In this document: positions 1-6,279 of the stretch, piece after piece
Layout: each line of letters begins with the position of its first letter
How positions within the stretch are numbered: position 1 is the stretch's first letter
Assembly: GCA_023139255.1 (NCBI GenBank)
Contig: JAGLNY010000008.1
Location: 1-14,525 of the forward strand
Direction of reading: 5' to 3'
Source: Spirochaetales bacterium
Lineage (GTDB): Bacteria; Spirochaetota; Spirochaetia; JABMQR01
Length of the DNA: 14,525 bases
Position numbers and translations under genes: made by a program
The notes under the pieces: model-generated
Database searches by the model: none
The model's input: the letters and a program-made list of their open reading frames with translations, nothing else
What the model was told of the DNA's origin: nothing

Positions 1-1265
1 CTTGTCCACCCCAGAGAATGCCCTGTCTCTATTAATGTAAATGCCCCGGCCGGATCCCCCTTCATCAGCAGGATCTTGATTTCCATAAGGGTATGCTGCG
101 GTAATCCTTTATCATCCGTATGATTACTCATATAAGTGAGTGTATGTTCAATCTCTTTTTCCTTCGCCTGCTGTTTTTTTGCCTCTTTGAGAAAACCTAT
201 GAGGTTGATCTCTTTTGGAACTGAGTAAAACAGCTCCCTCTTGCCCTCCAGCAAACTATCCGCATCGTGAATGATTTCTGCCGCATTGATCATTTCGCTC
301 GCAATCTGTCCCCGCAGTTTTCCCAAGGCAATTGCTGAGAGTGCCTCCCTCGCGGTATCGATGATCTTCTTCCACTCCTTCCCGGCTTTAAGCAGCTGCA
401 GCCAGAATAGATATCCTCTTGGCTGCCGACCCTTCCATGTGCGAGCCAGTCGCTGAATCCCTGTATATCCCTCTGTCAAATAGACAGCTTCCATCAGCAG
501 GATTTGAGCCCTGTCTGAATTATAATGTGATAGCAAATCTATCCATACGGGTAAAAAGTTGTTCTTATCCGGCAGTTTCTCTCGTTTTGCATCTTCAATA
601 TCAGCAAGCAGCGGATTATTACCTTCATGTACGTTGAAATAAGAGCTGCTCATCGATGTATCGATATTCATAGCCACGGCAAGGCTGGCCGCCTTTTTTC
701 CTAACGGTGAGATTTCGTATGCGCATCGACAGTAACGGGCTTTTGTCTCCCTCTGATCGATAGGTATATCAGAATCCGATATATCCAAATACTGATCTCC
801 CGACGATTCTTCTCCTGAGAATAGTGCATAGAGTTCTGCATAGATGTCGTGTGCTTCGGCAAGCCTGCCTGCCAGAAAAAGCAGGTCTGCCTGATGGAAT
901 AATTTAACAAGGTCTTGTTTATGTTCTTCCGAAAGTATTTCAGGGGTTTCATCATCATAATAATTCCAGTCATCTTGATCAAAATCATCATAAAATGACC
1001 CGTCTTCGATTGATTCTTTTCGTTCCAGGATCTCATCTTTGAGGTCTGAAATTTTGTCGAATAAGGTCTCTTCTGTTGCCGGTAGAGGGGCGGCTGTTGT
1101 AAACGATGCTATGGTATCCAGAAATTCCATTCTTTTCTGCACAGGAAGGTGTTCGGCATAATAAAGAACAAACTCAACCAAATCTTTCTGTTCCATATGG
1201 CTGCAGGAGTGCGAAATTGACTCCAGGAATGGTCTGAGGGCTATTTTATTGTTAAAAGTAAGCAT
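1..1265 (-). CDS. Unrecognised large helical protein, TPR-like, C-terminus beyond window edge
   Basis: The reverse strand is open without a stop from an ATG at 1265 to the left edge, giving 421 residues of an incomplete protein. The start is preceded by a perfect GGAGG at 1273-1277, seven bases away; an ATG at 1272 in another frame stops after six codons. I do not recognise the family. The protein has no signal peptide or membrane segment. Residues about 85-109 are very rich in Asp, Glu and Tyr (for example YDDFDQDDW). Residues about 118-150 look like one TPR-type helical hairpin (FHQADLLFLAGRLAEAHDIY), and the remainder is Leu/Ala-rich and helical. It is probably a cytoplasmic scaffold or repeat protein, but no function can be assigned. 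It is divergent from the methylthioadenosine phosphorylase gene and has a 13-bp tandem array in its leader. That the frame is coding is well supported; the identity is not. Confidence 0.85.
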   Translation of the reverse strand, partial: MLTFNNKIALRPFLESISHSCSHMEQKDLVEFVLYYAEHLPVQKRMEFLDTIASFTTAAPLPATEETLFDKISDLKDEILERKESIEDGSFYDDFDQDDWNYYDDETPEILSEEHKQDLVKLFHQADLLFLAGRLAEAHDIYAELYALFSGEESSGDQYLDISDSDIPIDQRETKARYCRCAYEISPLGKKAASLAVAMNIDTSMSSSYFNVHEGNNPLLADIEDAKREKLPDKNNFLPVWIDLLSHYNSDRAQILLMEAVYLTEGYTGIQRLARTWKGRQPRGYLFWLQLLKAGKEWKKIIDTAREALSAIALGKLRGQIASEMINAAEIIHDADSLLEGKRELFYSVPKEINLIGFLKEAKKQQAKEKEIEHTLTYMSNHTDDKGLPQHTLMEIKILLMKGDPAGAFTLIETGHSLGWT

Positions 1266-1294
1266 ATGCCATCCTCCTGCGGCAGAAAAGATTT

Positions 1295-1349
1295 CATCTG
1301 TCCAAATCATCTGCCTAAATCATCTGTCCAAATCATCTGTTTAAATCAT
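1295..1349. repeat. Four 13-bp tandem repeats in the leader of the leftward gene
   Basis: Copies start at 1295, 1308, 1321 and 1334, with a partial copy at 1347. On the plus strand they read catctgtccaaat, catctgcctaaat, catctgtccaaat and catctgtttaaat. They lie 18 bases upstream of the GGAGG of the leftward gene, so they fall in its leader or promoter. A 13-bp period puts successive copies slightly more than one helical turn apart. A change in copy number would alter promoter or leader spacing, not a reading frame. Confidence 0.9.
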
Positions 1350-1382
1350 AGCAGCCCCAGTATATCAGGAACTACTTTTTTC

Positions 1383-1391
1383 TGATACAAT
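1383..1391 (+). promoter_or_regulatory. Possible extended -10 promoter of the MTA phosphorylase gene
   Basis: TGATACAAT matches an extended -10 element (TG, one base, then TACAAT, five of six to consensus). No convincing -35 box lies 16-18 bases upstream, as expected for extended -10 promoters. Transcription would start near 1398 and place the palindrome at 1426-1446 in the leader. The evidence is weak. Confidence 0.35.
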
Positions 1392-1425
1392 CCAGCTGAC
1401 TATTTGAGAATAGGATTTTTCTCGA

Positions 1426-1446
1426 CTGCGGTGCCTGGCACCGCAG
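1426..1446. repeat. Intergenic palindrome, GGTGCC-T-GGCACC family, perfect copy 1
   Basis: A perfect inverted repeat with 10-base arms (ctgcggtgcc and ggcaccgcag) around a single central T. It lies between two divergent genes, 25 bases before the phosphorylase start. No T-run follows in either direction, so it is not a standard terminator. The same core recurs at 5682, 7310, 13711 and 13777. Confidence 0.85.
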
Positions 1447-1471
1447 AGCAGAGGCAACGAAGAGGTAAAAA

Positions 1472-2215
1472 ATGATTGGAATTATTGGCGGAAGTGGGTT
1501 AGATAATCCTGATATTCTTAAAAATACGATAGAAAAAGAGATTACGACTCCATATGGAAAACCAAGCAGTGCAATAAAAATCGGGACCATAAAAACAACT
1601 GAAGTTGCCATAATTGCCCGGCATGGACGCGAACACACCATCCCACCGACAATGGTGCCGAATAAAGCCAATATTGATGCCTTGAAACAGCTGAATTGCT
1701 CACATATTATCGCAACAACTGCAGTTGGAAGCCTGAGGGAAGAGATTGAACGGGGTGACCTGGTCATTATTGATCAATTTATCGATTTCACCCGAAGAAG
1801 AGATATAAGTTTTTTCGAGCATTTTGCCCCTGGACAAGTAGTGCATACCCCAATGGCAGAGCCGTTCGACAAAGGATTACGGGAAATAATGATCAAAGCA
1901 TGTGATGAAGCATCAATCAAATATCATAAAACCGGGACTGTCGTAACCATCGAAGGGGCTCGTTTTAGTACCAGGGCAGAAAGTAATATGTTCCGGATGC
2001 TGGGAGCAGATATCATTAATATGAGCATTGCCCCGGAATGCATATTGGCAAATGAAGCCGGAATACCCTATGCCGCTGTTGCAATGAGTACGGATTACGA
2101 TTGTTGGAAGACCGATGAAGCCCCTGTTACATGGGACGATATTCTTGAAATCTTCGCCGCAAATGTAGACAAAGTCATAAAAATGCTTCTCTCTGCAATC
2201 CCGGAAGTAAGATAA
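1472..2215 (+). CDS. mtnP: S-methyl-5'-thioadenosine phosphorylase
   Basis: 247 residues, within the usual size for the MTAP branch of the PNP/MTAP phosphorylase superfamily. The enzyme splits methylthioadenosine with phosphate into adenine and 5-methylthioribose-1-phosphate, a cytoplasmic purine and methionine salvage step. Family landmarks are in order: GGSGL at 6-10 (phosphate site), ARHGREHTIPP from 49 (phosphate and sugar binding), TTAVGSL at 82-88, TIEGARFSTRAES at 159-171, NMS at 183-185 and STDYDCW at 206-212. Asp208 and Asp210 of the DYD motif are the pair that selects a 6-amino purine, which favours adenosine-type substrates over inosine or guanosine. The start has AGAGG at 1461-1465, six bases upstream. 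No other methionine-salvage gene is adjacent. A methylthioinosine-specific enzyme is less likely because of the DYD motif. Confidence 0.93.
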   Translation: MIGIIGGSGLDNPDILKNTIEKEITTPYGKPSSAIKIGTIKTTEVAIIARHGREHTIPPTMVPNKANIDALKQLNCSHIIATTAVGSLREEIERGDLVIIDQFIDFTRRRDISFFEHFAPGQVVHTPMAEPFDKGLREIMIKACDEASIKYHKTGTVVTIEGARFSTRAESNMFRMLGADIINMSIAPECILANEAGIPYAAVAMSTDYDCWKTDEAPVTWDDILEIFAANVDKVIKMLLSAIPEVR

Positions 2216-2321
2216 TAATAACGTCCTCCCTCCAAATATAGCCTGGTTCGTGGCGGGCGAAAACTAAATTGAAATTGAACAAATTCGCGCTCTCTGTAAA
2301 GTAAAATGTCGCTTTTTGGTT

Positions 2322-2786
2322 GAGAGTGTCAGATAATCTGTGTTTCTCCTGAAATCCCCATTATAAATAGCGCTCCAATCTCTCATTGAATTGAATCATA
2401 AGTTGAGAAAAAATAGAACCCCAATCCCTCTGTTTCATCGTCCATTTTTTCTGCACATTCATGGTAGCCAGATAAAACAGCTTAAGTGCAGCATCCTCAT
2501 TCGGAAATACCGGCCTGTTTTTTGATACTTTCCTCAAGGAACGATTAAAACTCTCAATAGGATTGGTAGTATAGATAAGTTTTCGTATTTCAGCAGAATA
2601 TTTGAAAAAAGTGGACAATTCACTCCAATTACGTTCCCAAGATTGGGAAATATAGGGATATTTAGCATCCCAGCTCTCTTTAAAGTCCTCCAGATTCAAT
2701 AATGCACACTCTTCTGTAGCCGAGGTGTAGATTTTCCTTAAATCCGCGGCAACAGTTTTCCTCTCTTTCCACGGGACAATTTCTGG
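2322..2786 (-). mobile_element. Remnant of an IS256-family insertion sequence
   Basis: This is the 3' part of an IS256-type element: the C-terminal third of the transposase plus what looks like the right terminal repeat (tgagagtgtcagataatctg, 2321-2340), whose gagagtgtca start resembles IS256-group ends. The other end is missing. At about 2780-2790 the element stops abruptly against a different coding sequence on the opposite strand. The exact outer boundary is an estimate, and no target duplication could be identified. Confidence 0.75.
2361..2786 (-). pseudogene. IS256-family (mutator-type) transposase, N-terminal two thirds missing
   Basis: The in-frame reading begins near VPWKERKTVAADLRKIY, continues through ATEECALLNLEDFKESWD and YTTNPIESFNRSLRKVSKNR, and ends at a TAA at 2361-2363. 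These are the characteristic C-terminal blocks of IS256 / Transposase_mut proteins, including the strongly conserved TTNPIESFNR segment. About 140 residues remain of the roughly 400 usual in the family. The catalytic aspartates, which lie further upstream in the family, are absent, so it cannot be active. A TTG at 2699 can be read as a start but lies inside the conserved region, so it is not a real N-terminus. The surviving part has no internal stop or frameshift, suggesting a fairly recent truncation. Confidence 0.88.
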
Positions 2787-3065
2787 GGACGTTATGTTGA
2801 TGTCTATATTGTAGACGCCTCATTCCCTCTTAATGAAGAAGATACTGTTATTACTCCAGCAGAAGGAACGTATAGAAGCAGGCTCCCTGTTCAGTATGGA
2901 TGCAGTAACGGGTGGTGGCAGCAGACAATCTGGCGTGCTCCAATGAAACCAGGAGATTGTAGGTTGATTGTTGATATGGATTTGAGCGGAACACTAACAG
3001 AGAATGACCTTGTTGATAATTTGCGGTCTGATAGTGGCTCCGGAGGCTTTAGCGTTATAGATTAA
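2781..3065 (+). pseudogene. 3' remnant of an unrecognised gene, cut at the IS256 junction
   Basis: A plus-strand frame runs from the IS junction to a TAA at 3063-3065 and encodes about 93 residues without an ATG near its beginning. It contains RYVDVYIVDASFPLNEED, VQYGCSNGWWQQTIWRAPM and a Gly/Ser-rich tail ending in GGFSVID. The alternating hydrophobic pattern, paired Trp and Gly/Asp turns suggest a beta-rich C-terminal domain of a larger protein. The frame extends leftward to 2742, but there it overlaps transposase sequence and is meaningless. It is followed by a strong terminator, as expected for the true end of a gene. I do not recognise the family. Coding reality is inferred from amino-acid texture and the terminator. 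Confidence 0.6.
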
Positions 3066-3092
3066 TATTTTTCGAATTTGAAGAATGAATTT

Positions 3093-3131
3093 GGGGCTGC
3101 TGCAAAGTTTTTTTGCGGCAGCCTCTTTTTT
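3093..3131 (+). terminator. Rho-independent terminator after the broken gene
   Basis: Stem ggctgctgcaaa (3095-3106) pairs with tttgcggcagcc (3112-3123) with a single G-T wobble and a 5-base loop, followed by a T-rich tract tctttttt. It lies 30 bases after the stop of the truncated plus-strand gene. Confidence 0.85.
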
Positions 3132-3132
3132 G

Positions 3133-3152
3133 GTGCGCCCGGTAGGGCGCAC
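3133..3152. repeat. Second hairpin directly after the terminator
   Basis: A perfect 8-base inverted repeat, gtgcgccc and gggcgcac, with the loop ggta. It begins two bases after the T-tract of the preceding terminator. It has no T-run of its own, so its role is unknown; it could protect a processed 3' end or be part of a dispersed repeat. Confidence 0.7.
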
Positions 3153-3230
3153 TTTGCGGTGCCATGTGGGGGCGAAGAGTATGGATGCAGGCACGCACAA
3201 ATAATGTACAAATATCCTTATTGCGTATTG

Positions 3231-3262
3231 TTGACAGTGGTACCAAATAATAGTACTATTAT
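3231..3262 (+). promoter_or_regulatory. hicAB promoter with a 16-bp palindromic operator candidate
   Basis: TTGACA at 3231-3236 is a perfect -35 box. After exactly 17 bases comes TACTAT at 3254-3259 as the -10 box. A perfect 16-bp palindrome, ataatagtactattat (3247-3262), covers the -10 box. HicB antitoxins typically repress their own operon, so this is the natural operator candidate. Transcription would start at about 3265-3267, at or within the hicA start codon. Confidence 0.8.
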
Positions 3263-3264
3263 AT

Positions 3265-3519
3265 ATGCAGAGAAAACACCAGAGAACTTTAGAAGGCATC
3301 TTCACAAAGCCTACTTCACCAAATATTAACTGGAGTGATATAGAGATCTTGTTGAGAGTTCTTGGTGCAGAAATATCAGAGGGAAGCGGTTCAAGAACCC
3401 GTGTTAAACTGAATGGTGTCAGGGCTGTGTTTCACAGACCACATCCACAAAAAGAGACTGACAAAGGAGCTGTGAATTCAGTTAAGCGGTTTCTGGAAAA
3501 TGCAGGAGTTAAACCATGA
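3265..3519 (+). CDS. hicA: HicA-family toxin of a type II toxin-antitoxin pair
   Basis: 84 residues, typical for HicA mRNA interferases, which adopt a double-stranded-RNA-binding fold and cut mRNA. Recognisable blocks are KHQRTLEGIFTKP at 4-16, WSDIEILLRVLGAEISEGSG at 23-42, NGVRAVFHRPHPQKETDKGA at 50-69, and RFLENAGVKP at the end. The catalytic His that most HicAs carry just after the Gly-Ser turn is not at its usual place (here GSRTRVKL); His57 and His60 of the FHRPHP segment remain. The ATG at 3265 fits the family N-terminus but has almost no room for a leader: the predicted transcript starts at about the same base and no ribosome-binding site is visible. The stop TGA overlaps the start of hicB, so the two are translationally coupled. 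Confidence 0.9.
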   Translation: MQRKHQRTLEGIFTKPTSPNINWSDIEILLRVLGAEISEGSGSRTRVKLNGVRAVFHRPHPQKETDKGAVNSVKRFLENAGVKP

Positions 3520-3851
3520 TGGAATATAAGGGATATAGTGGTAATGTTGTATATGACTCAGATGCAAAATTATTTCATGGTGAAGTAATGAATACGCGCG
3601 ATGTTATTACCTTTCAGGGAAAATCAGTTGAAGAGATAGAAAAAGCTTTTAGGGATTCTATAGAGGATTATCTTGCATGGTGTCTGGAAGAGGGGACAGA
3701 TCCTGAAAAACCCTATTCAGGTAGGTTTAATGTACGACTATCACCTGAACTCCATAGAAATGTAGCTGTTGCTGCCAAAAAAATGCACATGTCAATAAAT
3801 CAATTAGTAGAAAAAGCTCTTATTGATGAGATATTGCTCATTCAAACGTAG
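3516..3851 (+). CDS. hicB: HicB-family antitoxin and autorepressor
   Basis: 111 residues. The N-terminal 65 residues form the HicB partial RNase H-like fold (YKGYSGNVVYDSDAKLFHGE, then DVITFQGKSVEEIEKAFRDS, then DYLAWCLEEGTDPEKPYSG), which binds and neutralises HicA. Residues 68-108 (RFNVRLSPELHRNVAVAAKK and following) look like a ribbon-helix-helix DNA-binding domain, expected to bind the palindrome at 3247-3262. The start could be 3516 or the adjacent ATG at 3519; AGGAG at 3504-3508 is seven or ten bases away, favouring 3516. The ATG overlaps the hicA stop codon (ATGA), the normal arrangement for co-translated toxin-antitoxin genes. No clear terminator follows. Confidence 0.92.
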   Translation: MMEYKGYSGNVVYDSDAKLFHGEVMNTRDVITFQGKSVEEIEKAFRDSIEDYLAWCLEEGTDPEKPYSGRFNVRLSPELHRNVAVAAKKMHMSINQLVEKALIDEILLIQT

Positions 3852-3955
3852 TGTAACTGATTGCGGGGATTGTGGAAAGGGTTGTGGGATTTTGTGGTAC
3901 CAGCCGGTTTTGAAAGCAGGCAGCATCACTGGCAGTACTGTGTCAGCCCTGAGAT

Positions 3956-5527
3956 CTACTCACCCTCAACTGAATTTTCCTCTTTCGGGGTTTCGTTTTT
4001 GAGATCTAAACCATTCGGAGTTATCTGGAGCACAAAATTTCCCCCGGCGGCAAAGTCGCTTCCGGTATACACAGCACTGTACGTACGTTGGATTCCATCA
4101 ACAACGGGATAGGCCAGGACAAAAACATTGCAATCCGTGCGAAACGTCTCTTCATCAGCCTCGAGGTTGAGTGGGGTGAATTGGAGCTCTACATTCTGTC
4201 CGACGGGAAGCTCGAAAAGGTGGGCATCTTCAATACGTCTGTACTCTACACCATCGAGGTCCTGGAGGGTGGATAGGTTCAGGCGGCCTGTCCCGTTTCC
4301 CTCTGCATCTGACAGGACTGCATTCCGGGCCTGCTCAACAATGACCAGGGCGGTTTCCGTGGTACTCAACTGTTCGTGTTGTTCGGCAATCAATGTTGAT
4401 AACGCTGCATAATCGTGCTCATATGCATCCTGTACATCAACGGAGAAGAGATGTTCAGCGAAATCATAGACACTGTATTTGGCATCAACCCAGTGAACCC
4501 GCTCTTTGGTATAGGTTTCATCCAGGTTTATATCAATCAGCACGACAGCTTTGCTCACCATGTTTTCATTATGTTCCACACCCCAGTTGTTAGCGGTTAT
4601 TAGTGTTATTTGGCTGGAGGCGGGATCACTGATAAATCCATACACAAGCAGGGAGTGGTGCCGTTCGGCAGAAACATACCCGATTGAAACCAGTTCTCCT
4701 GAAGATATTTTTTCTACGATGGTAGTGATCTCGGCCTGCAATACGGAGAGCTCTTGCGGAATGTTGAAATCGTAGCCTTTGATGGCAAAATGGTCATATA
4801 CAATATCGTTCTGCAGCATGTTCATTTCAGCCTGGACTGAGGTGTTTGTTTCTCTCACGGCATACACAGTCTTGTAATATGAAGGGAGGAGTTCCGGATT
4901 GCGTGCATAGCGCACCTGGCTGCCGGTAAAGGCATAGCAGCGGCCGAAGCGTCCGTTTAAGATGTGGTAAGCAATATCTAAAAGTACCATCAAATCTTCC
5001 TGCTGCAGGGAGCCGAAGCGTTTTTCTGCCCAGGGGAATAATACCTTTGAATAGGGTCGTATCCCGCTGTAATCATTGCGGATATTTGAAAAACGAAAAT
5101 TATCCCGTCCCCAGATAAATTCTGTAAATCCGACCAAAAGTTCCCGTTTCCATGTATCCTCTCCGGAACCGAGAGTAAGCACGACAGGATATACTCCGGG
5201 TTCATAAAAAGGACTCAGGAATGTTTCGCTGGACTCTTTTCCCGGGAGGTCAAAATGGGCATCCCCAACCTGGGTTTCGAGGGTGAACTGCTTAAGGGCC
5301 AGTTTGGGATCGTTTAAAAGGAATTCGAGTATTAGCGGCGTCCCGCTGCGGGATCGTATTACCAGTTCAAATTCTGAATATGTTTTAGAATCCGCGCTCG
5401 GGTTCGGGTTGTTGATCCTTCCTGTAAGCTCAAGGGCAGCTATCTGGGTAAGGCAGGCTGCACTGAAAAGCAGCAGAAAAGCCAGGAGCAGCTTTTTACT
5501 GAGATCCATACCTGAACGTATATTCAT
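3956..5527 (-). CDS. Secreted protein with a possible papain-like Cys-His-Asn domain
   Basis: 523 residues from the ATG at 5527; another ATG at 5509 is also possible. The N-terminus is an export signal (MDLSKKLLLAFLLLFSAAC and onward). It could be an ordinary signal peptide cut before LELTG or a relaxed lipoprotein signal with the Cys. Next comes a beta-rich region. A middle region then carries, in papain-fold order, GRCYAFTGSQ (Cys about 197), RHHSLLVYGF (His about 291) and ITANNWG (Asn about 313-314). This resembles secreted C39/papain-like domains with GxCyG, H-a-hydrophobic-Y and DNN-type blocks. The C-terminus is a second beta-rich segment. The frame is open upstream to 5665, but that part looks like leader. 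AAGGAG lies 15 bases before 5527, further than ideal. Peptidase activity is inference; it may be an inactive binding protein. Exact family not recognised. Confidence 0.8.
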   Translation of the reverse strand: MNIRSGMDLSKKLLLAFLLLFSAACLTQIAALELTGRINNPNPSADSKTYSEFELVIRSRSGTPLILEFLLNDPKLALKQFTLETQVGDAHFDLPGKESSETFLSPFYEPGVYPVVLTLGSGEDTWKRELLVGFTEFIWGRDNFRFSNIRNDYSGIRPYSKVLFPWAEKRFGSLQQEDLMVLLDIAYHILNGRFGRCYAFTGSQVRYARNPELLPSYYKTVYAVRETNTSVQAEMNMLQNDIVYDHFAIKGYDFNIPQELSVLQAEITTIVEKISSGELVSIGYVSAERHHSLLVYGFISDPASSQITLITANNWGVEHNENMVSKAVVLIDINLDETYTKERVHWVDAKYSVYDFAEHLFSVDVQDAYEHDYAALSTLIAEQHEQLSTTETALVIVEQARNAVLSDAEGNGTGRLNLSTLQDLDGVEYRRIEDAHLFELPVGQNVELQFTPLNLEADEETFRTDCNVFVLAYPVVDGIQRTYSAVYTGSDFAAGGNFVLQITPNGLDLKNETPKEENSVEGE

Positions 5528-5681
5528 AGCAGCGTTTGATAACTCCTTAACGTGTATATTCACCGATATAAACCAACGAACGGGTTGTTCGATACATATC
5601 ACGGGTAAATTGACTGGAGACAACTGATTAGGGGATTGTGATGTCTGGGATGGAGACCGGTACACGTCAAACCAAAGGCTG

Positions 5682-5694
5682 GGTGTCTGGCACC
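5682..5694. repeat. Intergenic palindrome, GGTGCC-T-GGCACC family, copy 2 (one mismatch)
   Basis: ggtgtctggcacc, differing from the perfect core by one base that still allows a G-U pair in RNA. It lies between the divergent secreted-protein gene and the toxin-antitoxin operon, at the edge of the AT-rich segment. Confidence 0.65.
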
Positions 5695-5735
5695 ATTTTG
5701 ATGGAGAGAGGAGAGACTTTCTAAATAAATAAGAT

Positions 5736-5778
5736 AATGTATTAATTGATACAAAAGTATTGAAGAAAATGTATTAAT
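5736..5778. repeat. 11-bp direct repeat around the Panacea operon promoter
   Basis: The sequence aatgtattaat occurs exactly twice, at 5736-5746 and 5768-5778, 32 bp apart start to start (about three helical turns). The first copy lies upstream of the -35 box and the second inside the -35/-10 spacer. They are candidate binding sites for the helix-turn-helix of the antitoxin. In an AT-rich region chance repeats are more likely, so confidence is moderate. Confidence 0.5.
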
Positions 5779-5788
5779 AAGTTATGAT
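5760..5788 (+). promoter_or_regulatory. Promoter of the Panacea toxin-antitoxin operon
   Basis: TTGAAG (5760-5765) and TATGAT (5783-5788) are separated by exactly 17 bases, and an AAGGAAG ribosome-binding site follows at 5808-5814. The -10 box matches consensus at five of six bases and the -35 at four. Confidence 0.6.
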
Positions 5789-5823
5789 ATGAATCTACAC
5801 CTATAGCAAGGAAGTGAAGGATC

Positions 5824-6249
5824 TTGATAAATCAACAACGAGAAACTAAGAAACATTTAGATCTTACACCTGAGCAAATAAAAGAGTATGTAGGCAAGCT
5901 TAGGAATTTAGTTATTGAAGGGAAATATAGTATTTCACAAAATAATAGAAGAAGAGAAAATCTTAATTTTATTGAAGACTATAAAATTAATTCAGATAAA
6001 GAAAGAAAAATATTAATGAACATTGAATATGATGACTTCTGCTATGCTGTTGATAATCAGAATTCTAAATTTGCTCATGAAGTTTTGTATGTATTCAATA
6101 AGGAGTATGTGTTGGACAACTGGGGTGAATTAGAATCTATTGATATTTACATTAAAACTAACATGACTCAAACAAGAAAAGGCGATGATATTGTGATTGT
6201 TATCTCGTTTCATAAAAGAAATAAGCCGATTTCTTATCTGTTTCGTTAG
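5824..6249 (+). CDS. Probable toxin of a Panacea-linked toxin-antitoxin operon
   Basis: 141 residues starting with TTG; no ATG occurs in frame before residue 65, and AAGGAAG at 5808-5814 is nine bases upstream. The first 30 residues form a helix (LTPEQIKEYVGKLRNLVIEG). A basic stretch NNRRR sits at 40-44. The C-terminal half is beta-rich with conserved-looking blocks YDDFCYAVDNQN at 69-80, YIKTNMTQTRKGDD at 109-122 and VISFHKR at 126-132, ending in SYLFR. Basic residues and a His in the last strands recall RelE/MqsR-type ribonucleases, but I cannot assign the fold from sequence alone. The toxin role rests mainly on position: first in a two-gene operon, 30 bases before an MqsA-like Panacea antitoxin, matching the toxin slot (PanT) of known PanAT pairs. 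Codon use is very AT-rich (10 G+C in the 60 bases 5941-6000), unlike the flanking genes. Confidence 0.65.
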   Translation: MINQQRETKKHLDLTPEQIKEYVGKLRNLVIEGKYSISQNNRRRENLNFIEDYKINSDKERKILMNIEYDDFCYAVDNQNSKFAHEVLYVFNKEYVLDNWGELESIDIYIKTNMTQTRKGDDIVIVISFHKRNKPISYLFR

Positions 6250-6279
6250 GAAAGTATGGGAGGAAGGGAGGAATATGAG

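Noticed and set aside
701..1036. A 111-residue reverse-strand reading frame with ATG
   Set aside because: It overlaps, in another frame, the longer open frame 1-1265 that has a strong ribosome-binding site and sensible composition; its own sequence looks like shadow translation.
1295..1349. Possible CRISPR array
   Set aside because: Units of 13 bp are contiguous with no spacers and no cas genes are present.
3078..3329. An 83-residue plus-strand frame over the terminator and hic promoter
   Set aside because: It translates a terminator hairpin and a promoter and overlaps the hicA start; no ribosome-binding site.
3890..3950. A stretch resembling the T-arm end of a tRNA (ccggttttgaaagc)
   Set aside because: No acceptor stem, anticodon arm or CCA context could be built around it.
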